DNA from: UBA4733 sp036734945
Lineage (GTDB): Bacteria; Chloroflexota; UBA4733
Length of the DNA: 64,000 nt
Direction of reading: 5' to 3'
NCBI GenBank assembly: GCA_036734945.1
Contig: DAIMXP010000001.1
Location: 166,880 to 230,879, forward strand
Shown here: positions 1 to 7,564 of the stretch, piece by piece
How positions within the stretch are numbered: the stretch's first letter is position 1
Layout: each line of letters starts with the position of its first letter
The notes under the pieces: generated by a model
The model's database searches: none
The model's input: the letters and a program-made list of their open reading frames with translations, nothing else
Told to the model about the DNA's origin: nothing
Made by a program: the position numbers and the translations under genes

Positions 1-176
1 AGGATGATGCCCATGTCGCTGAAGACGAAGCTCATATCCGCCTGCTTGGAGCCGGAGACGATGATGCCGTACAGGAAGCCATTAATCGCCAGGAAGGCGG
101 CCGTTACCACGTAGGCAACCGGGGAGCCAAAGTACGACGTCAACTCGCGGCCGGCGATGGTCAAGGTGTTCTTCAT
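1..176 (-). CDS. ABC-2 type transporter permease (partial)
   Basis: Only the first 59 codons lie in the window; the gene runs off the left edge. The ATG at 176 overlaps the TGA of the upstream ATPase gene (ATGA, 4 nt), so the two are translationally coupled. The start reads MKNTLTIAGRELTSYF and is followed by a hydrophobic first membrane segment (AYVVTAAFLAINGFLY). This is the usual N-terminus of ABC-2/GldF-like permeases that pair with a GldA-like ATPase. Substrate cannot be told from this fragment. Confidence 0.85.
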   Translation of the reverse strand, partial: MKNTLTIAGRELTSYFGSPVAYVVTAAFLAINGFLYGIIVSGSKQADMSFVFSDMGII

Positions 177-1120
177 GCCGCTTCTACCGCGTCTTCTGTT
201 GTCAGTTTCAAATAGACTTCCTCCAGGCTCATGCCGAGCGTCGTGAGTTCGCGTAGCCCGAATCCCTGGCCCACGATGAGCGCCGCCAGTTCCTCGCGGA
301 TGTCCTCATCAGCGTCGCTCTGGATGAGCCACTCTGCCGTGCCGTCGTGGTGTTCCTGTGCTTCGACGCTGCTGATGCCGGGCTGGCCGGCCAGCGCCTC
401 GCGCACCGCCTCCACCGACCCGCGCACGACCATACGGTAGCTTTGTCCCGCCTGCAGGCGCGCCATCAGGTTCTGCGGCGTGTCCTGGGCGATCACGTGC
501 CCTTCGTGGATGATGACCACCTCACTGGCGACCACGCTGACCTCCGGCAGGATGTGTGTGCTCAGCACGACGGTGTGCCGGCCGGCCAGGCTCTTGATCA
601 GGGCCCGCGTCTCGATGATCTGGCGCGGATCAAGGCCGACCGTGGGCTCGTCGAGCACCACTACCTCAGGGTCGTGGACGATGGCCTGGGCGATGCCGAC
701 GCGCTGGCGCTGGCCGCGCGAGAGCTTGCCGATCAGCCGATCGCGAAACTCGTAGACGTGGCACAGGGGGAGGAGCTCATCGAGCCGTCCCCCGATGCTG
801 CCACGCGACATACCGTGGATGCGGCCGGCGTAGCGCAAATAGGAAGCGACGGTCATATCCTCATACAACGGCACCCGTTCCGGCAGGTAGCCGATATGCT
901 CGCGTAAGCGCAGCGAGTCTTTGAAAGCATCATAGCCCGCCACAATGGCCACACCGGAGCTGGGCGGCATGTAGCCGGTCAGAATGCGCATCGTGGTGGT
1001 CTTCCCCGCCCCGTTGGGGCCGAGCAGGCCAAGGATTTCTCCTTGCTTGACCGAGAAGCTCAGATCGTGAATGGCGGCGCGTTGCCCGTAATACTTCGTG
1101 AGGTTCGTTACTTCGATCAA
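173..1120 (-). CDS. ABC transporter ATP-binding protein (GldA/CcmA-like)
   Basis: Cytoplasmic ATPase of an ABC-2 exporter, about 315 residues. The sequence shows Walker A GPNGAGKTT, signature LSRGQRQRVG (Arg in place of the usual first Gly), Walker B VVVLDEPTVGLDP and switch His STH. About 90 C-terminal residues follow, as in GldA/NatA-type ATPases. An ATG-initiated frame extends to 1207, but the family N-terminus begins at IEVTNLTKYYG, and a TTG at 1120 has an ideal AAGGAG (1127-1132) 6 nt upstream, so I chose TTG. Its stop overlaps the permease start. The transported substrate is unknown. Confidence 0.9.
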   Translation of the reverse strand: MIEVTNLTKYYGQRAAIHDLSFSVKQGEILGLLGPNGAGKTTTMRILTGYMPPSSGVAIVAGYDAFKDSLRLREHIGYLPERVPLYEDMTVASYLRYAGRIHGMSRGSIGGRLDELLPLCHVYEFRDRLIGKLSRGQRQRVGIAQAIVHDPEVVVLDEPTVGLDPRQIIETRALIKSLAGRHTVVLSTHILPEVSVVASEVVIIHEGHVIAQDTPQNLMARLQAGQSYRMVVRGSVEAVREALAGQPGISSVEAQEHHDGTAEWLIQSDADEDIREELAALIVGQGFGLRELTTLGMSLEEVYLKLTTEDAVEAA

Positions 1121-1346
1121 ACTCGACTCCTTGGGGACTTTCCTCCAGCACCAGCGTTGCTTTCGCTTCGCTGGGAGCTTGTTGACCTCCGGCGCGCAGC
1201 AAACCATGGTAACACCCGACTCCGGCGGGTCGTCTTGCCAATGTGGACGCGCCAGAGCGACCGTCGTAACGTCGGGCGACGCGGGCCGGCGCTCGCGCCG
1301 TCAGGCGATATACTCGGGACTGATCTTTTCCGTTGAGAGGGCCTCA

Positions 1347-2966
1347 GTGTTCTGTCGCTGGTCGTCCGTTCGGGCCATAATTGGACGTGTTGTTCCAGTG
1401 CTGTTCCTGGCTGCCTGCACCCAACCGAACGTGGCGGCCCCGGCTGCACCCGGCCCGACGCTAAACCTGCTCGTCAGCTTTCCGACGACGCTTGACCCTA
1501 CCCAGGACAGCGGCGGAGCCGCCATGTTTCTGGACAGCGTGTTCAGCGGGCTGGAACGCTACGACGCCAATGGCGACCTGCAGCCCGATCTGGCGCAAAA
1601 GGTAGCGGTGTCGGCCGACCGCACCGAGTACACGTTCACCTTGCGACCGCACGCCACCTTCCACAATGGGGATCCGGTGACGGCCCAGAGTGTCGTCTAT
1701 GCGATCAATCGTGCCTGTGATCCGGCACACGGCTCGCCGGTCGCCGGCGACTACCTGGGTGATATCCAGGGTGTGAAGGAGCGAGTGGTCGGGCAGGCCA
1801 CCAGCGTTAGCGGCGTCAGCGCGCTGAGCTCGTCGGAGGTGCGCTTTCGCCTGACCCACCCGGACAACGCCTTCCTGGCCAAACTGACCTTCCCGATCAC
1901 TTTTGCGCTCGACCAGCTCACCGTGGAGGCCGGCGGCACGAACTGGTGGCAACATCCCAACGGATCGGGGCCGTTCCGGCTCACGGAATGGCAGCCGCAG
2001 ACGCAGGCCACGCTGGACCGCTACGGCGGGTATTACGGTCCCACCCCGCACCTCAGCAAAGTTGTTTTGCACAACCCAGCAGCAATGGGTGATCTGGCGA
2101 CCGCCTACAGCCAGGGCAAGCTGGCGATGTTGCCACTGCCGCCGACGGCGCAAGACATGGCCTCCTTCCTGAGCCCGCAGGCGAATGTGCCACCCGCCAT
2201 CCGCCAGGCTTTTCACGTGTTCGACCTCCCTTCCCTGGAATATCTGGTCATTGACGGGACCACCGCGCCGTTTGACGATGTCAACGTGCGCCGTGCGCTC
2301 AATCTGGCCATCGACAAGTCGCTGCTGGTAACCGCCGCCCTGGGTGGCGACGGCTGGCCGGCCGACGGCGTGCTGCCACCGCAGTTCCCTGGCTACCAAC
2401 GCAATACGGCCGTCTACCCGTTCAACGTTGTCGCAGCCAAAGCGGCACTCGCGGCATCGCGCTACGCTGCCACCATGCCGACCATCACCCTAGCCAGCGG
2501 AGAACGGCTGGCCGGCGGTCAACCGGGGCCGGTAACGAGCGCGGTCGCGGCCATGATTCAGCAAAACCTGGGTTGGCAGGTCAACCTGGTCTACGCACCG
2601 GATGCCACCCTTGATGCAGCACTGGTGCAGGGTAAGTCACCCGGCAATCTGGTGTTGACCGGCTGGCAGGCCGACTACACCGACCCATCGGACTTTCTTG
2701 ACCTGCTGTTTCACAGCGGGCGATCCACCAACCTGACGCACTTCAGCAACCCCCAGGTCGATCAACTGCTGGACCAGGCTAACCAGACCGCCGACCTGGC
2801 GGAGAGCACTGCCCTCTATCGTCAGGCCCAGGCGCTCATTCTGCAGGCAGCGCCGGTCGTGCCGCTCTTTTTCGAGCGCGATTTCGTCCTGCTCGATCCG
2901 CGCGTCACCAGTCTGCCGTTGTTGCCGGATGGTAGCTTCGACCTACGCGACGCCCGGATGAGCTGA
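1347..2966 (+). CDS. ABC transporter substrate-binding lipoprotein, family 5 (oligopeptide type)
   Basis: Extracytoplasmic solute-binding protein of the peptide/nickel/opine family (SBP_bac_5), 539 residues from the chosen start. A short signal peptide ends in the lipobox LAAC. The family core follows: LNLLVSFPTTLDPTQDSGG, PDLAQKV, YTFTLRPHATFHNGDPV, GSGPFRLTEW, RRALNLAIDKSLL and a C-terminal LFHSGRSTNLTHFSNPQVD. The open frame extends upstream to 1098, but that part overlaps the divergent ATPase and is not protein-like. GTG 1347 follows GAGAGG and starts just before the signal peptide. No permease or ATPase of the matching Dpp/Opp type is adjacent, so it may serve a transporter encoded elsewhere. 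Confidence 0.85.
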   Translation: MFCRWSSVRAIIGRVVPVLFLAACTQPNVAAPAAPGPTLNLLVSFPTTLDPTQDSGGAAMFLDSVFSGLERYDANGDLQPDLAQKVAVSADRTEYTFTLRPHATFHNGDPVTAQSVVYAINRACDPAHGSPVAGDYLGDIQGVKERVVGQATSVSGVSALSSSEVRFRLTHPDNAFLAKLTFPITFALDQLTVEAGGTNWWQHPNGSGPFRLTEWQPQTQATLDRYGGYYGPTPHLSKVVLHNPAAMGDLATAYSQGKLAMLPLPPTAQDMASFLSPQANVPPAIRQAFHVFDLPSLEYLVIDGTTAPFDDVNVRRALNLAIDKSLLVTAALGGDGWPADGVLPPQFPGYQRNTAVYPFNVVAAKAALAASRYAATMPTITLASGERLAGGQPGPVTSAVAAMIQQNLGWQVNLVYAPDATLDAALVQGKSPGNLVLTGWQADYTDPSDFLDLLFHSGRSTNLTHFSNPQVDQLLDQANQTADLAESTALYRQAQALILQAAPVVPLFFERDFVLLDPRVTSLPLLPDGSFDLRDARMS

Positions 2967-3008
2967 TGGCGGTCTGCTATCATTGTCGCCCAGAAGGAGA
3001 ACCACACG

Positions 3009-3665
3009 ATGCCGGAAGACATGGAAAGCCAGATTGACACGTATATCCAGGACCTCTTCATCCAGGAGGACGAAGGGCTGCGGGGTGCCCGCGAGAGCGC
3101 GAAAGCAGAGGGCCTGCCGACCATCCAGGTGCCGGCAGCGCTCGGCAAATTGCTGGGCATCCTGACCCGAGCCTCGGGCGCCAGGAAGATCCTGGAGATC
3201 GGCACGTTGGGTGGCTACAGCGGGATCTGGATGGCGCGCGCCTTACCAGATGGCGGACGGCTGATCTCCCTTGATGTCAACGCGCATCACGCCGATGTCG
3301 CGCGACGTAGCTTCGAGCGAGCCGGTTTGGCGGATCGCGTGGAGGTGCGTGTCGGCCCGGCGCTGGAGACCCTGCCGACGTTGCAGGCCGAAGCGCCCTT
3401 CGACCTCGTCTACATTGACGCCGACAAAGACAACTATCCCGGCTACCTGGACTGGGCCATTCGCTTTTCGCATCCCGGCACCCTGATCATCGGCGACAAC
3501 GTGCTGCGCGGCGGCGCCATCATCACCCCGGCGGCAGGCGACGCCGGAGCGAGGGGCATCAATGCCTTCAACCGGCAGGCTGCCGAGCACCCCCGGCTTG
3601 ACGCCATCATTCTTCCCAACCGCAACGGGCGTGACGGCGTCCTGATCGCTACCGTGAAGGCGTAG
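3009..3665 (+). CDS. SAM-dependent O-methyltransferase (family 3, CCoAOMT/COMT-like)
   Basis: 218-residue cytoplasmic methyltransferase. AGAAGGAG lies just upstream of the ATG. The SAM-binding motif I is ILEIGTLGGYSGIWMA. Metal and substrate residues typical of caffeoyl-CoA O-methyltransferase-like enzymes are visible: DLVYIDADKDNYPGYLDWA, IIGDNVLRGG and GINAFNRQ. The length is normal for bacterial family 3 members, which methylate catechol-type hydroxyls with a divalent metal. The actual acceptor cannot be inferred. It stands alone between two lipoprotein genes and is followed by a strong hairpin. Confidence 0.92.
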   Translation: MPEDMESQIDTYIQDLFIQEDEGLRGARESAKAEGLPTIQVPAALGKLLGILTRASGARKILEIGTLGGYSGIWMARALPDGGRLISLDVNAHHADVARRSFERAGLADRVEVRVGPALETLPTLQAEAPFDLVYIDADKDNYPGYLDWAIRFSHPGTLIIGDNVLRGGAIITPAAGDAGARGINAFNRQAAEHPRLDAIILPNRNGRDGVLIATVKA

Positions 3666-3689
3666 CGGCCAATACGGTTTCGTGGGGCG

Positions 3690-3720
3690 GCGAGTGCCCG
3701 CTCACTGCGTGGGCACTCGC
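3690..3720. terminator. GC-rich hairpin after methyltransferase gene
   Basis: Perfect 10-bp inverted repeat GCGAGTGCCC / GGGCACTCGC with an 11-nt loop, 25 nt past the stop codon. There is no U-run after it, so it may be a Rho-independent-like terminator of GC-rich genomes or an mRNA 3' end stabiliser. Confidence 0.5.
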
Positions 3721-3906
3721 GCCAAGACAGGGGAGCACTGCCGTGCAAGAGGATGAAAGCGACAGCAGTCGCCATCGTAGCTTGGCGGCAGACCGCAGTC
3801 GCCGCCTCACGTCCCATCCGACTGATCTGTTTGCCCTGACGCTCGTATACTCCTATGAGGACGTTGTGAGCGCGCCTCGCGCATGAGCGGGCATCAGGAG
3901 GAATCT

Positions 3907-4632
3907 ATGGCACGACCACTGCGTGGACCGGTCGCCTGGCTGTTGGCGGTGATCGTCTTGCTGGCAGCCTGTGGCGGACAGCCGGCCGCTGTTGCCACCT
4001 CCAGTGCTGCAACCACGGCGGCGCCGGCACTGGCGACCGCTGCGCCGACGACCGCGCCAGTACCCAATGCCGTGGCCGCAACGGCGGCCACCACCACATC
4101 CACCGCCTTGGCAGCAGCATCAACGCAAACAGCCGGCGCGGCGGCCGGCACCGCGACAAGCGCGGCGACGGTCGCAGCACCCACCCCGGTACCGGTGATC
4201 CCTGTCAAGTTGGAGATTCCAGCGATCGGCGTCACGGCGCCGGTGGAGTTGGTTGGCCTCACCTCTGACGGAGCTATGGACGTGCCGAAGCAGTGGAACG
4301 ATGTTGGATGGTACGAGTATGGGCCGAAACCCGGTGATATCGGCAACTCAGCCATCGCCGGCCACCTCGATTCGACGACGGCCCCAGCGGTTTTCTGGCG
4401 CCTCGGCACGCTCAAGGCCGGTGACAAGATCGTGATCACACTATCCAACAGCCAGACGGTGACGTTTGTGGTGCAGCAGAAGGTCAGCTATGCCTATAAC
4501 GATGCACCAATCGCGCAGGTCTTCGGGCCGTCCACCACAGCGAACCTCAACCTCATCACCTGTGGCGGCTCTTGGGACGCCTTCACCAAGAACTACAGCA
4601 ACCGGACCGTTGTCTATACGACGAAGGCCTAG
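3907..4632 (+). CDS. Sortase (class E/F-like), lipoprotein-type N-terminus
   Basis: 241-residue cell-surface cysteine transpeptidase. ATG 3907 follows AGGAGG by 6-7 nt; an in-frame upstream ATG at 3883 has no such site. A signal peptide ends in LLAAC (Cys22), a lipobox, followed by an Ala/Thr/Pro-rich linker of about 75 residues. The sortase barrel starts near residue 100 with VKLEIPAIGVTAPVE. Catalytic His153 (IAGHLD), Cys219 (LITCGG) and Arg233 (NYSNRTVV) are all present. Sortases join sorting-signal proteins to amino groups at the surface. No LPxTG-type substrate is encoded nearby, so a housekeeping role is only an inference. Confidence 0.9.
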   Translation: MARPLRGPVAWLLAVIVLLAACGGQPAAVATSSAATTAAPALATAAPTTAPVPNAVAATAATTTSTALAAASTQTAGAAAGTATSAATVAAPTPVPVIPVKLEIPAIGVTAPVELVGLTSDGAMDVPKQWNDVGWYEYGPKPGDIGNSAIAGHLDSTTAPAVFWRLGTLKAGDKIVITLSNSQTVTFVVQQKVSYAYNDAPIAQVFGPSTTANLNLITCGGSWDAFTKNYSNRTVVYTTKA

Positions 4633-4641
4633 CTGCCACGC

Positions 4642-5796
4642 CTATGGCTGTGCCAGTTCGGCTACCCGCCGTAAGTCGCTCTGTTTAGCCGTCCCGGCGG
4701 CAACACAGGCGACGGTGAGGCTCAGCACCGCGTCGGCGAGGGTCACCTGTTGGCGATGCTGGGGATCGCGGATCGTGGCTACCAGGTCCGCCAGGGCCGC
4801 CCCGACCGACCGCCGGTAGAGTTCCTGACTCTCGTATTGGGGCGTGAGTGTGCCACGCACCAGGAACTCTGCCTTGAACTGCTCGCCTCGTCCGCGCATC
4901 GTCTGGTCCGCCGGGAACTGCTCAATGGTATCGAGCTGCATGCCACCGATTGCCGCCAGCCTGGAACGCTCCGAGGCGGTCACCAGCCCGGAGAGTTCCA
5001 GGCGCACCGGCGTCCAGCCGTAGATACGAATGTTTCCCCGGTCGGATACCAGCAGGCCCTCCTGCGATTCCAGGCGGCTGGGCTTGTCGAAGGCATGCGT
5101 GTACGTCCCGAGTACGCCATTGCCATAACGGACATCGGCGTGAACGACGTCTTGCTGGTCGGTGGCCTCCCGCATCAGTGCCAGACCGTGAACATCCACC
5201 GGGTTGGCGCCGGCGAGCCAACCGTAGACATCGAAAAAGTGGACGCCGTGCTCGATGAAGATGCCGCCGCTCTTTTCGCGGTCCCAGAACCAGTGGTCGT
5301 CGGCCAGCCCTTCGTCGCCGGCGTCGTTGCGAAAGTCCATTCGGCGGAGGGTCCCCAACAGCTTCGTCTCAATGATCTGGCGGGCAACCTGGTACAGCGG
5401 GCTGTAGCGCATCACGTAGTCGATCGTCGCCGGTACGTTTTGGCGGCGCGACTCCTCCAGCAGCAACAGGCCATCGGCAACGGTAGTCGCCACTGGCTTC
5501 TCGATAAACGCCGCCTTGCCGGCACGGATAGCCGCCAGGGCCATCTCCGCGTGGAGATGCGGCGGCGAGGCGATGACAACGATATCGACATTGGGGTCAG
5601 CAATCAACTCGTGGTAGTCGAGCGTCCAGCGCGGCACGGCCAGTGTCTCGGCTGCCTGCCGCGTGCGTGCTTCACTGGTGCCGCCGATGGCGTGCAGGGC
5701 CAGGCCAGGCACGAGGGGCAGGGCCGAGGCAATAAACCGGCCAAAGGCGCCCCCGCCGCCAATAATGCCAAGCCCCAGCGTGTCAGGCGCAGTCAT
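4642..5796 (-). CDS. Gfo/Idh/MocA family NAD(P)-dependent oxidoreductase
   Basis: 384-residue cytoplasmic dehydrogenase. The N-terminal Rossmann fold has GIIGGGGAFGRFIASAL as nucleotide loop. It is followed by DPNVDIVVIASPPHLHAEMALA and the hallmark FIEKPVATT, whose Lys is the family catalytic lysine. The C-terminal domain carries SGGIFIEHGVHFFDVYGWL, with the His expected in the active site. Members oxidise or reduce sugars, inositols and related polyols; the substrate is not evident here. It converges on the sortase gene with only a 9-nt gap. The ATG has only a weak AAGGAC upstream. Confidence 0.9.
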   Translation of the reverse strand: MTAPDTLGLGIIGGGGAFGRFIASALPLVPGLALHAIGGTSEARTRQAAETLAVPRWTLDYHELIADPNVDIVVIASPPHLHAEMALAAIRAGKAAFIEKPVATTVADGLLLLEESRRQNVPATIDYVMRYSPLYQVARQIIETKLLGTLRRMDFRNDAGDEGLADDHWFWDREKSGGIFIEHGVHFFDVYGWLAGANPVDVHGLALMREATDQQDVVHADVRYGNGVLGTYTHAFDKPSRLESQEGLLVSDRGNIRIYGWTPVRLELSGLVTASERSRLAAIGGMQLDTIEQFPADQTMRGRGEQFKAEFLVRGTLTPQYESQELYRRSVGAALADLVATIRDPQHRQQVTLADAVLSLTVACVAAGTAKQSDLRRVAELAQP

Positions 5797-5813
5797 AACG
5801 GCTGGTGCGGTCC

Positions 5814-6062
5814 TTAACGTTGCCGAGTATCGGGAAGCTGCTCGATGACCTCTTCGGCTTCGTCGGCAGGTAACGAGGAAATCGGTGGCCTGCTGGTGCC
5901 GCCATGGTCCACGGCGTGTTCGCCGTCCAGCGGCATCTGTTGACTATCGCCTTGGAAGCCGGAGACGTGCTCAATCTTGCGCCGCTCCGTTGGTGTGCGA
6001 TCTTCCGGATCGGGCGTCGGCGCGGCTCCCTCCTGGGTTCCCAGCTTCTGGTTGATGGCCAT
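5814..6062 (-). CDS. Small hydrophilic protein of unknown function
   Basis: 82 residues from an ATG preceded by AAAGGA. The protein is acidic and polar, rich in Pro, Gln, Glu and Asp, without hydrophobic segments, and is probably disordered. It ends in EAEEVIEQLPDTRQR. It sits 17 nt upstream of the Gfo/Idh/MocA gene on the same strand, so the two may be cotranscribed. I recognise no family. Its reality rests on the good SD and sensible spacing. Confidence 0.55.
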   Translation of the reverse strand: MAINQKLGTQEGAAPTPDPEDRTPTERRKIEHVSGFQGDSQQMPLDGEHAVDHGGTSRPPISSLPADEAEEVIEQLPDTRQR

Positions 6063-6200
6063 GATAACGTCCTTTCTGTCGGCGGTCTGGTCCAAGACTT
6101 GTCGCCAACCAGTTGGGAGCATCGCAAACGCCGTGCCACCACCCGCTTCATGCGGAGAGCGGGCCTTCGCAGGCCATCACTCAGGCCTTGGCCGACGCGC

Positions 6201-6950
6201 TCAGGCCATGCCGAGCAGCATCCCACGCAGCCAGAGGCTCGGATTATAGACGAGGTATTGCAAGGGGTTGAAAAAGAGGATACCCATCTGGCTGCCCAGC
6301 ACCACCAGCAGGAGGATGATCGGGCCGAAACGCTCGATTTGGCGCAACTGCCAGGACCAGCGCATCGGTAGGACGTTGACAAGGAAGTTGAAGCCATCCA
6401 AGGGCGGCAAGGGCACCAGGAAGTTGAAGACGGCCAGGATGACGTTGATCTGGACGATGGCGACCAGAAGCGTCTCAACCGGGGCCGTTACCGAACTGAG
6501 CAAGGCGAGCAAGCCAGTCCGCAAGATAATGGCGGCGACAATCGCTGTAGCAAGGTTAGCGATGACTCCAGCGACCGACACCAGCGCCATGCCCTGACGT
6601 CCATTGGCGATACGCGAAGGGTTCACTTGCACCGGCTTCCCCCAGCCGATGCCGATGCCACCCACGAACGTCATCAAGATCATCAACGTGCCGAACGGAT
6701 CGAGGTGCCTGATCGGATTGAGCGTCACCCGTCCTTGACTGCGCGGCGTGCGATCGCCCAATCGGTCCGCGACGAAGGCATGGCCGAACTCATGCACGTC
6801 GATGGCGATGAGAAAGGCAATAGCGATGTAGACAAGATTGCCAATGTTGAGGCCACCGAGCAGGTTACCACCCGTCACCAGGCGTGACAATAGGTAAATC
6901 GCCAACCCAACCAGAACGAAGGTACCGACAGTGCGTGAATCTAAGCGCAC
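6201..6950 (-). CDS. Site-2 protease family membrane metallopeptidase (M50)
   Basis: 249-residue polytopic membrane protein. The zinc-binding HExxH motif is seen as DVHEFGHAFVADRLGD near residues 50-65, and the second motif as NFLVPLPPLDGFNFLV, matching the family's NxxPxPPLDG. The pattern of about six hydrophobic segments and the length fit bacterial single-domain M50 proteases (Rip/SpoIVFB-like without CBS or PDZ). These cut transmembrane segments of anti-sigma factors or remnant signal peptides. The start is GTG 6950 behind AGCAGGA. No sigma/anti-sigma pair is adjacent. Confidence 0.9.
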   Translation of the reverse strand: MRLDSRTVGTFVLVGLAIYLLSRLVTGGNLLGGLNIGNLVYIAIAFLIAIDVHEFGHAFVADRLGDRTPRSQGRVTLNPIRHLDPFGTLMILMTFVGGIGIGWGKPVQVNPSRIANGRQGMALVSVAGVIANLATAIVAAIILRTGLLALLSSVTAPVETLLVAIVQINVILAVFNFLVPLPPLDGFNFLVNVLPMRWSWQLRQIERFGPIILLLVVLGSQMGILFFNPLQYLVYNPSLWLRGMLLGMA

Positions 6951-7113
6951 GGTTCCTGCTTTCTACGAATGGAAGCTCGGCACCCGACGCAGCCCGCATC
7001 CTCGGCGCCACAGCCGGACACACGGGTCGCGCGTGCCCCGTTGGGTTACCTCAGTCGCGGCTGCCCGGAAGCGGAGCCCGGAAAGCTGCCGGTACCGACG
7101 AACGCCGCCGGCG

Positions 7114-7224
7114 CTACTTTTTGGCCGGTGCGGCCGTTGCAGCGGGTGCGGGTGTGGCCAACTTCTTGGCCGTTTGGATCTTGGCCTTCTTCTTCTCTTT
7201 GTTCCGTGGGCTCTTGTCACCCAT
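7114..7224 (-). CDS. 36-residue lysine-rich conserved small protein
   Basis: ATG 7224 is preceded by AAGGAG with 7-nt spacing, giving MGDKSPRNKEKKKAKIQTAK and then an Ala/Pro tail ending in PAKK. The N-terminus MGDKSP(K/R)xKxKKK resembles very short basic proteins I recall from several bacterial phyla and that are often missed by annotation; their function is unknown to me. The basic charge suggests nucleic acid or ribosome contact, but that is inference. It has its own likely promoter (TATACT at 7260-7265). Confidence 0.75.
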   Translation of the reverse strand: MGDKSPRNKEKKKAKIQTAKKLATPAPAATAAPAKK

Positions 7225-7259
7225 AGCGGGACTCCTTCAACTATTCGCGATGCATGCCT

Positions 7260-7265
7260 AGTATA
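7260..7265 (-). promoter_or_regulatory. Likely -10 element for the 36-residue protein gene
   Basis: TATACT on the minus strand, 36 nt before the ATG at 7224. That leaves room for a short leader carrying AAGGAG. A convincing -35 is not visible at 16-18 nt. Confidence 0.35.
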
Positions 7266-7353
7266 GCCCGTCTGCGCGGCGGCTGCCAGGGGGTTGCGTT
7301 CGCGGGGCGCGCCGCAAAACTTTGAGCGGCAAGCGGGCATTTCGATGCGCCTC

Positions 7354-7494
7354 GAGTTACAGGGCCGCGATTGCGATCGGCGGCCAAGGTACCGGGGCGA
7401 CTGCGGTCGCGTTGTGAGCCGTCGACGGCAAATCTAAGCGACCTCAGTCGCCCTCGTCGCTTGGCCGCCGATCGCAATCGCGGCCCTGTAACTC
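7354..7494. repeat. Large nested palindrome, perfect 35-bp arms
   Basis: The arms 7354-7388 and 7460-7494 are exact reverse complements over 35 bp, with a 71-nt interior. The interior holds a second inverted repeat (GGCGACTGCGGTCGC at 7396-7410 against 7438-7452, one mismatch) around a 12-nt palindrome GCCGTCGACGGC. The inner core resembles the GGCGACTGAAGTCGC core of the repeats at 28183 and 42630. It lies between convergently placed features in an otherwise empty gap of about 340 bp (7225-7564) and carries no gene. Confidence 0.85.
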
Positions 7495-7564
7495 CGGGTT
7501 ACTTACACCGCGCCCTATCTGTGCAAAACGTTGCGGCGCACTCGCATTCGCGCCGACCGCCTGT

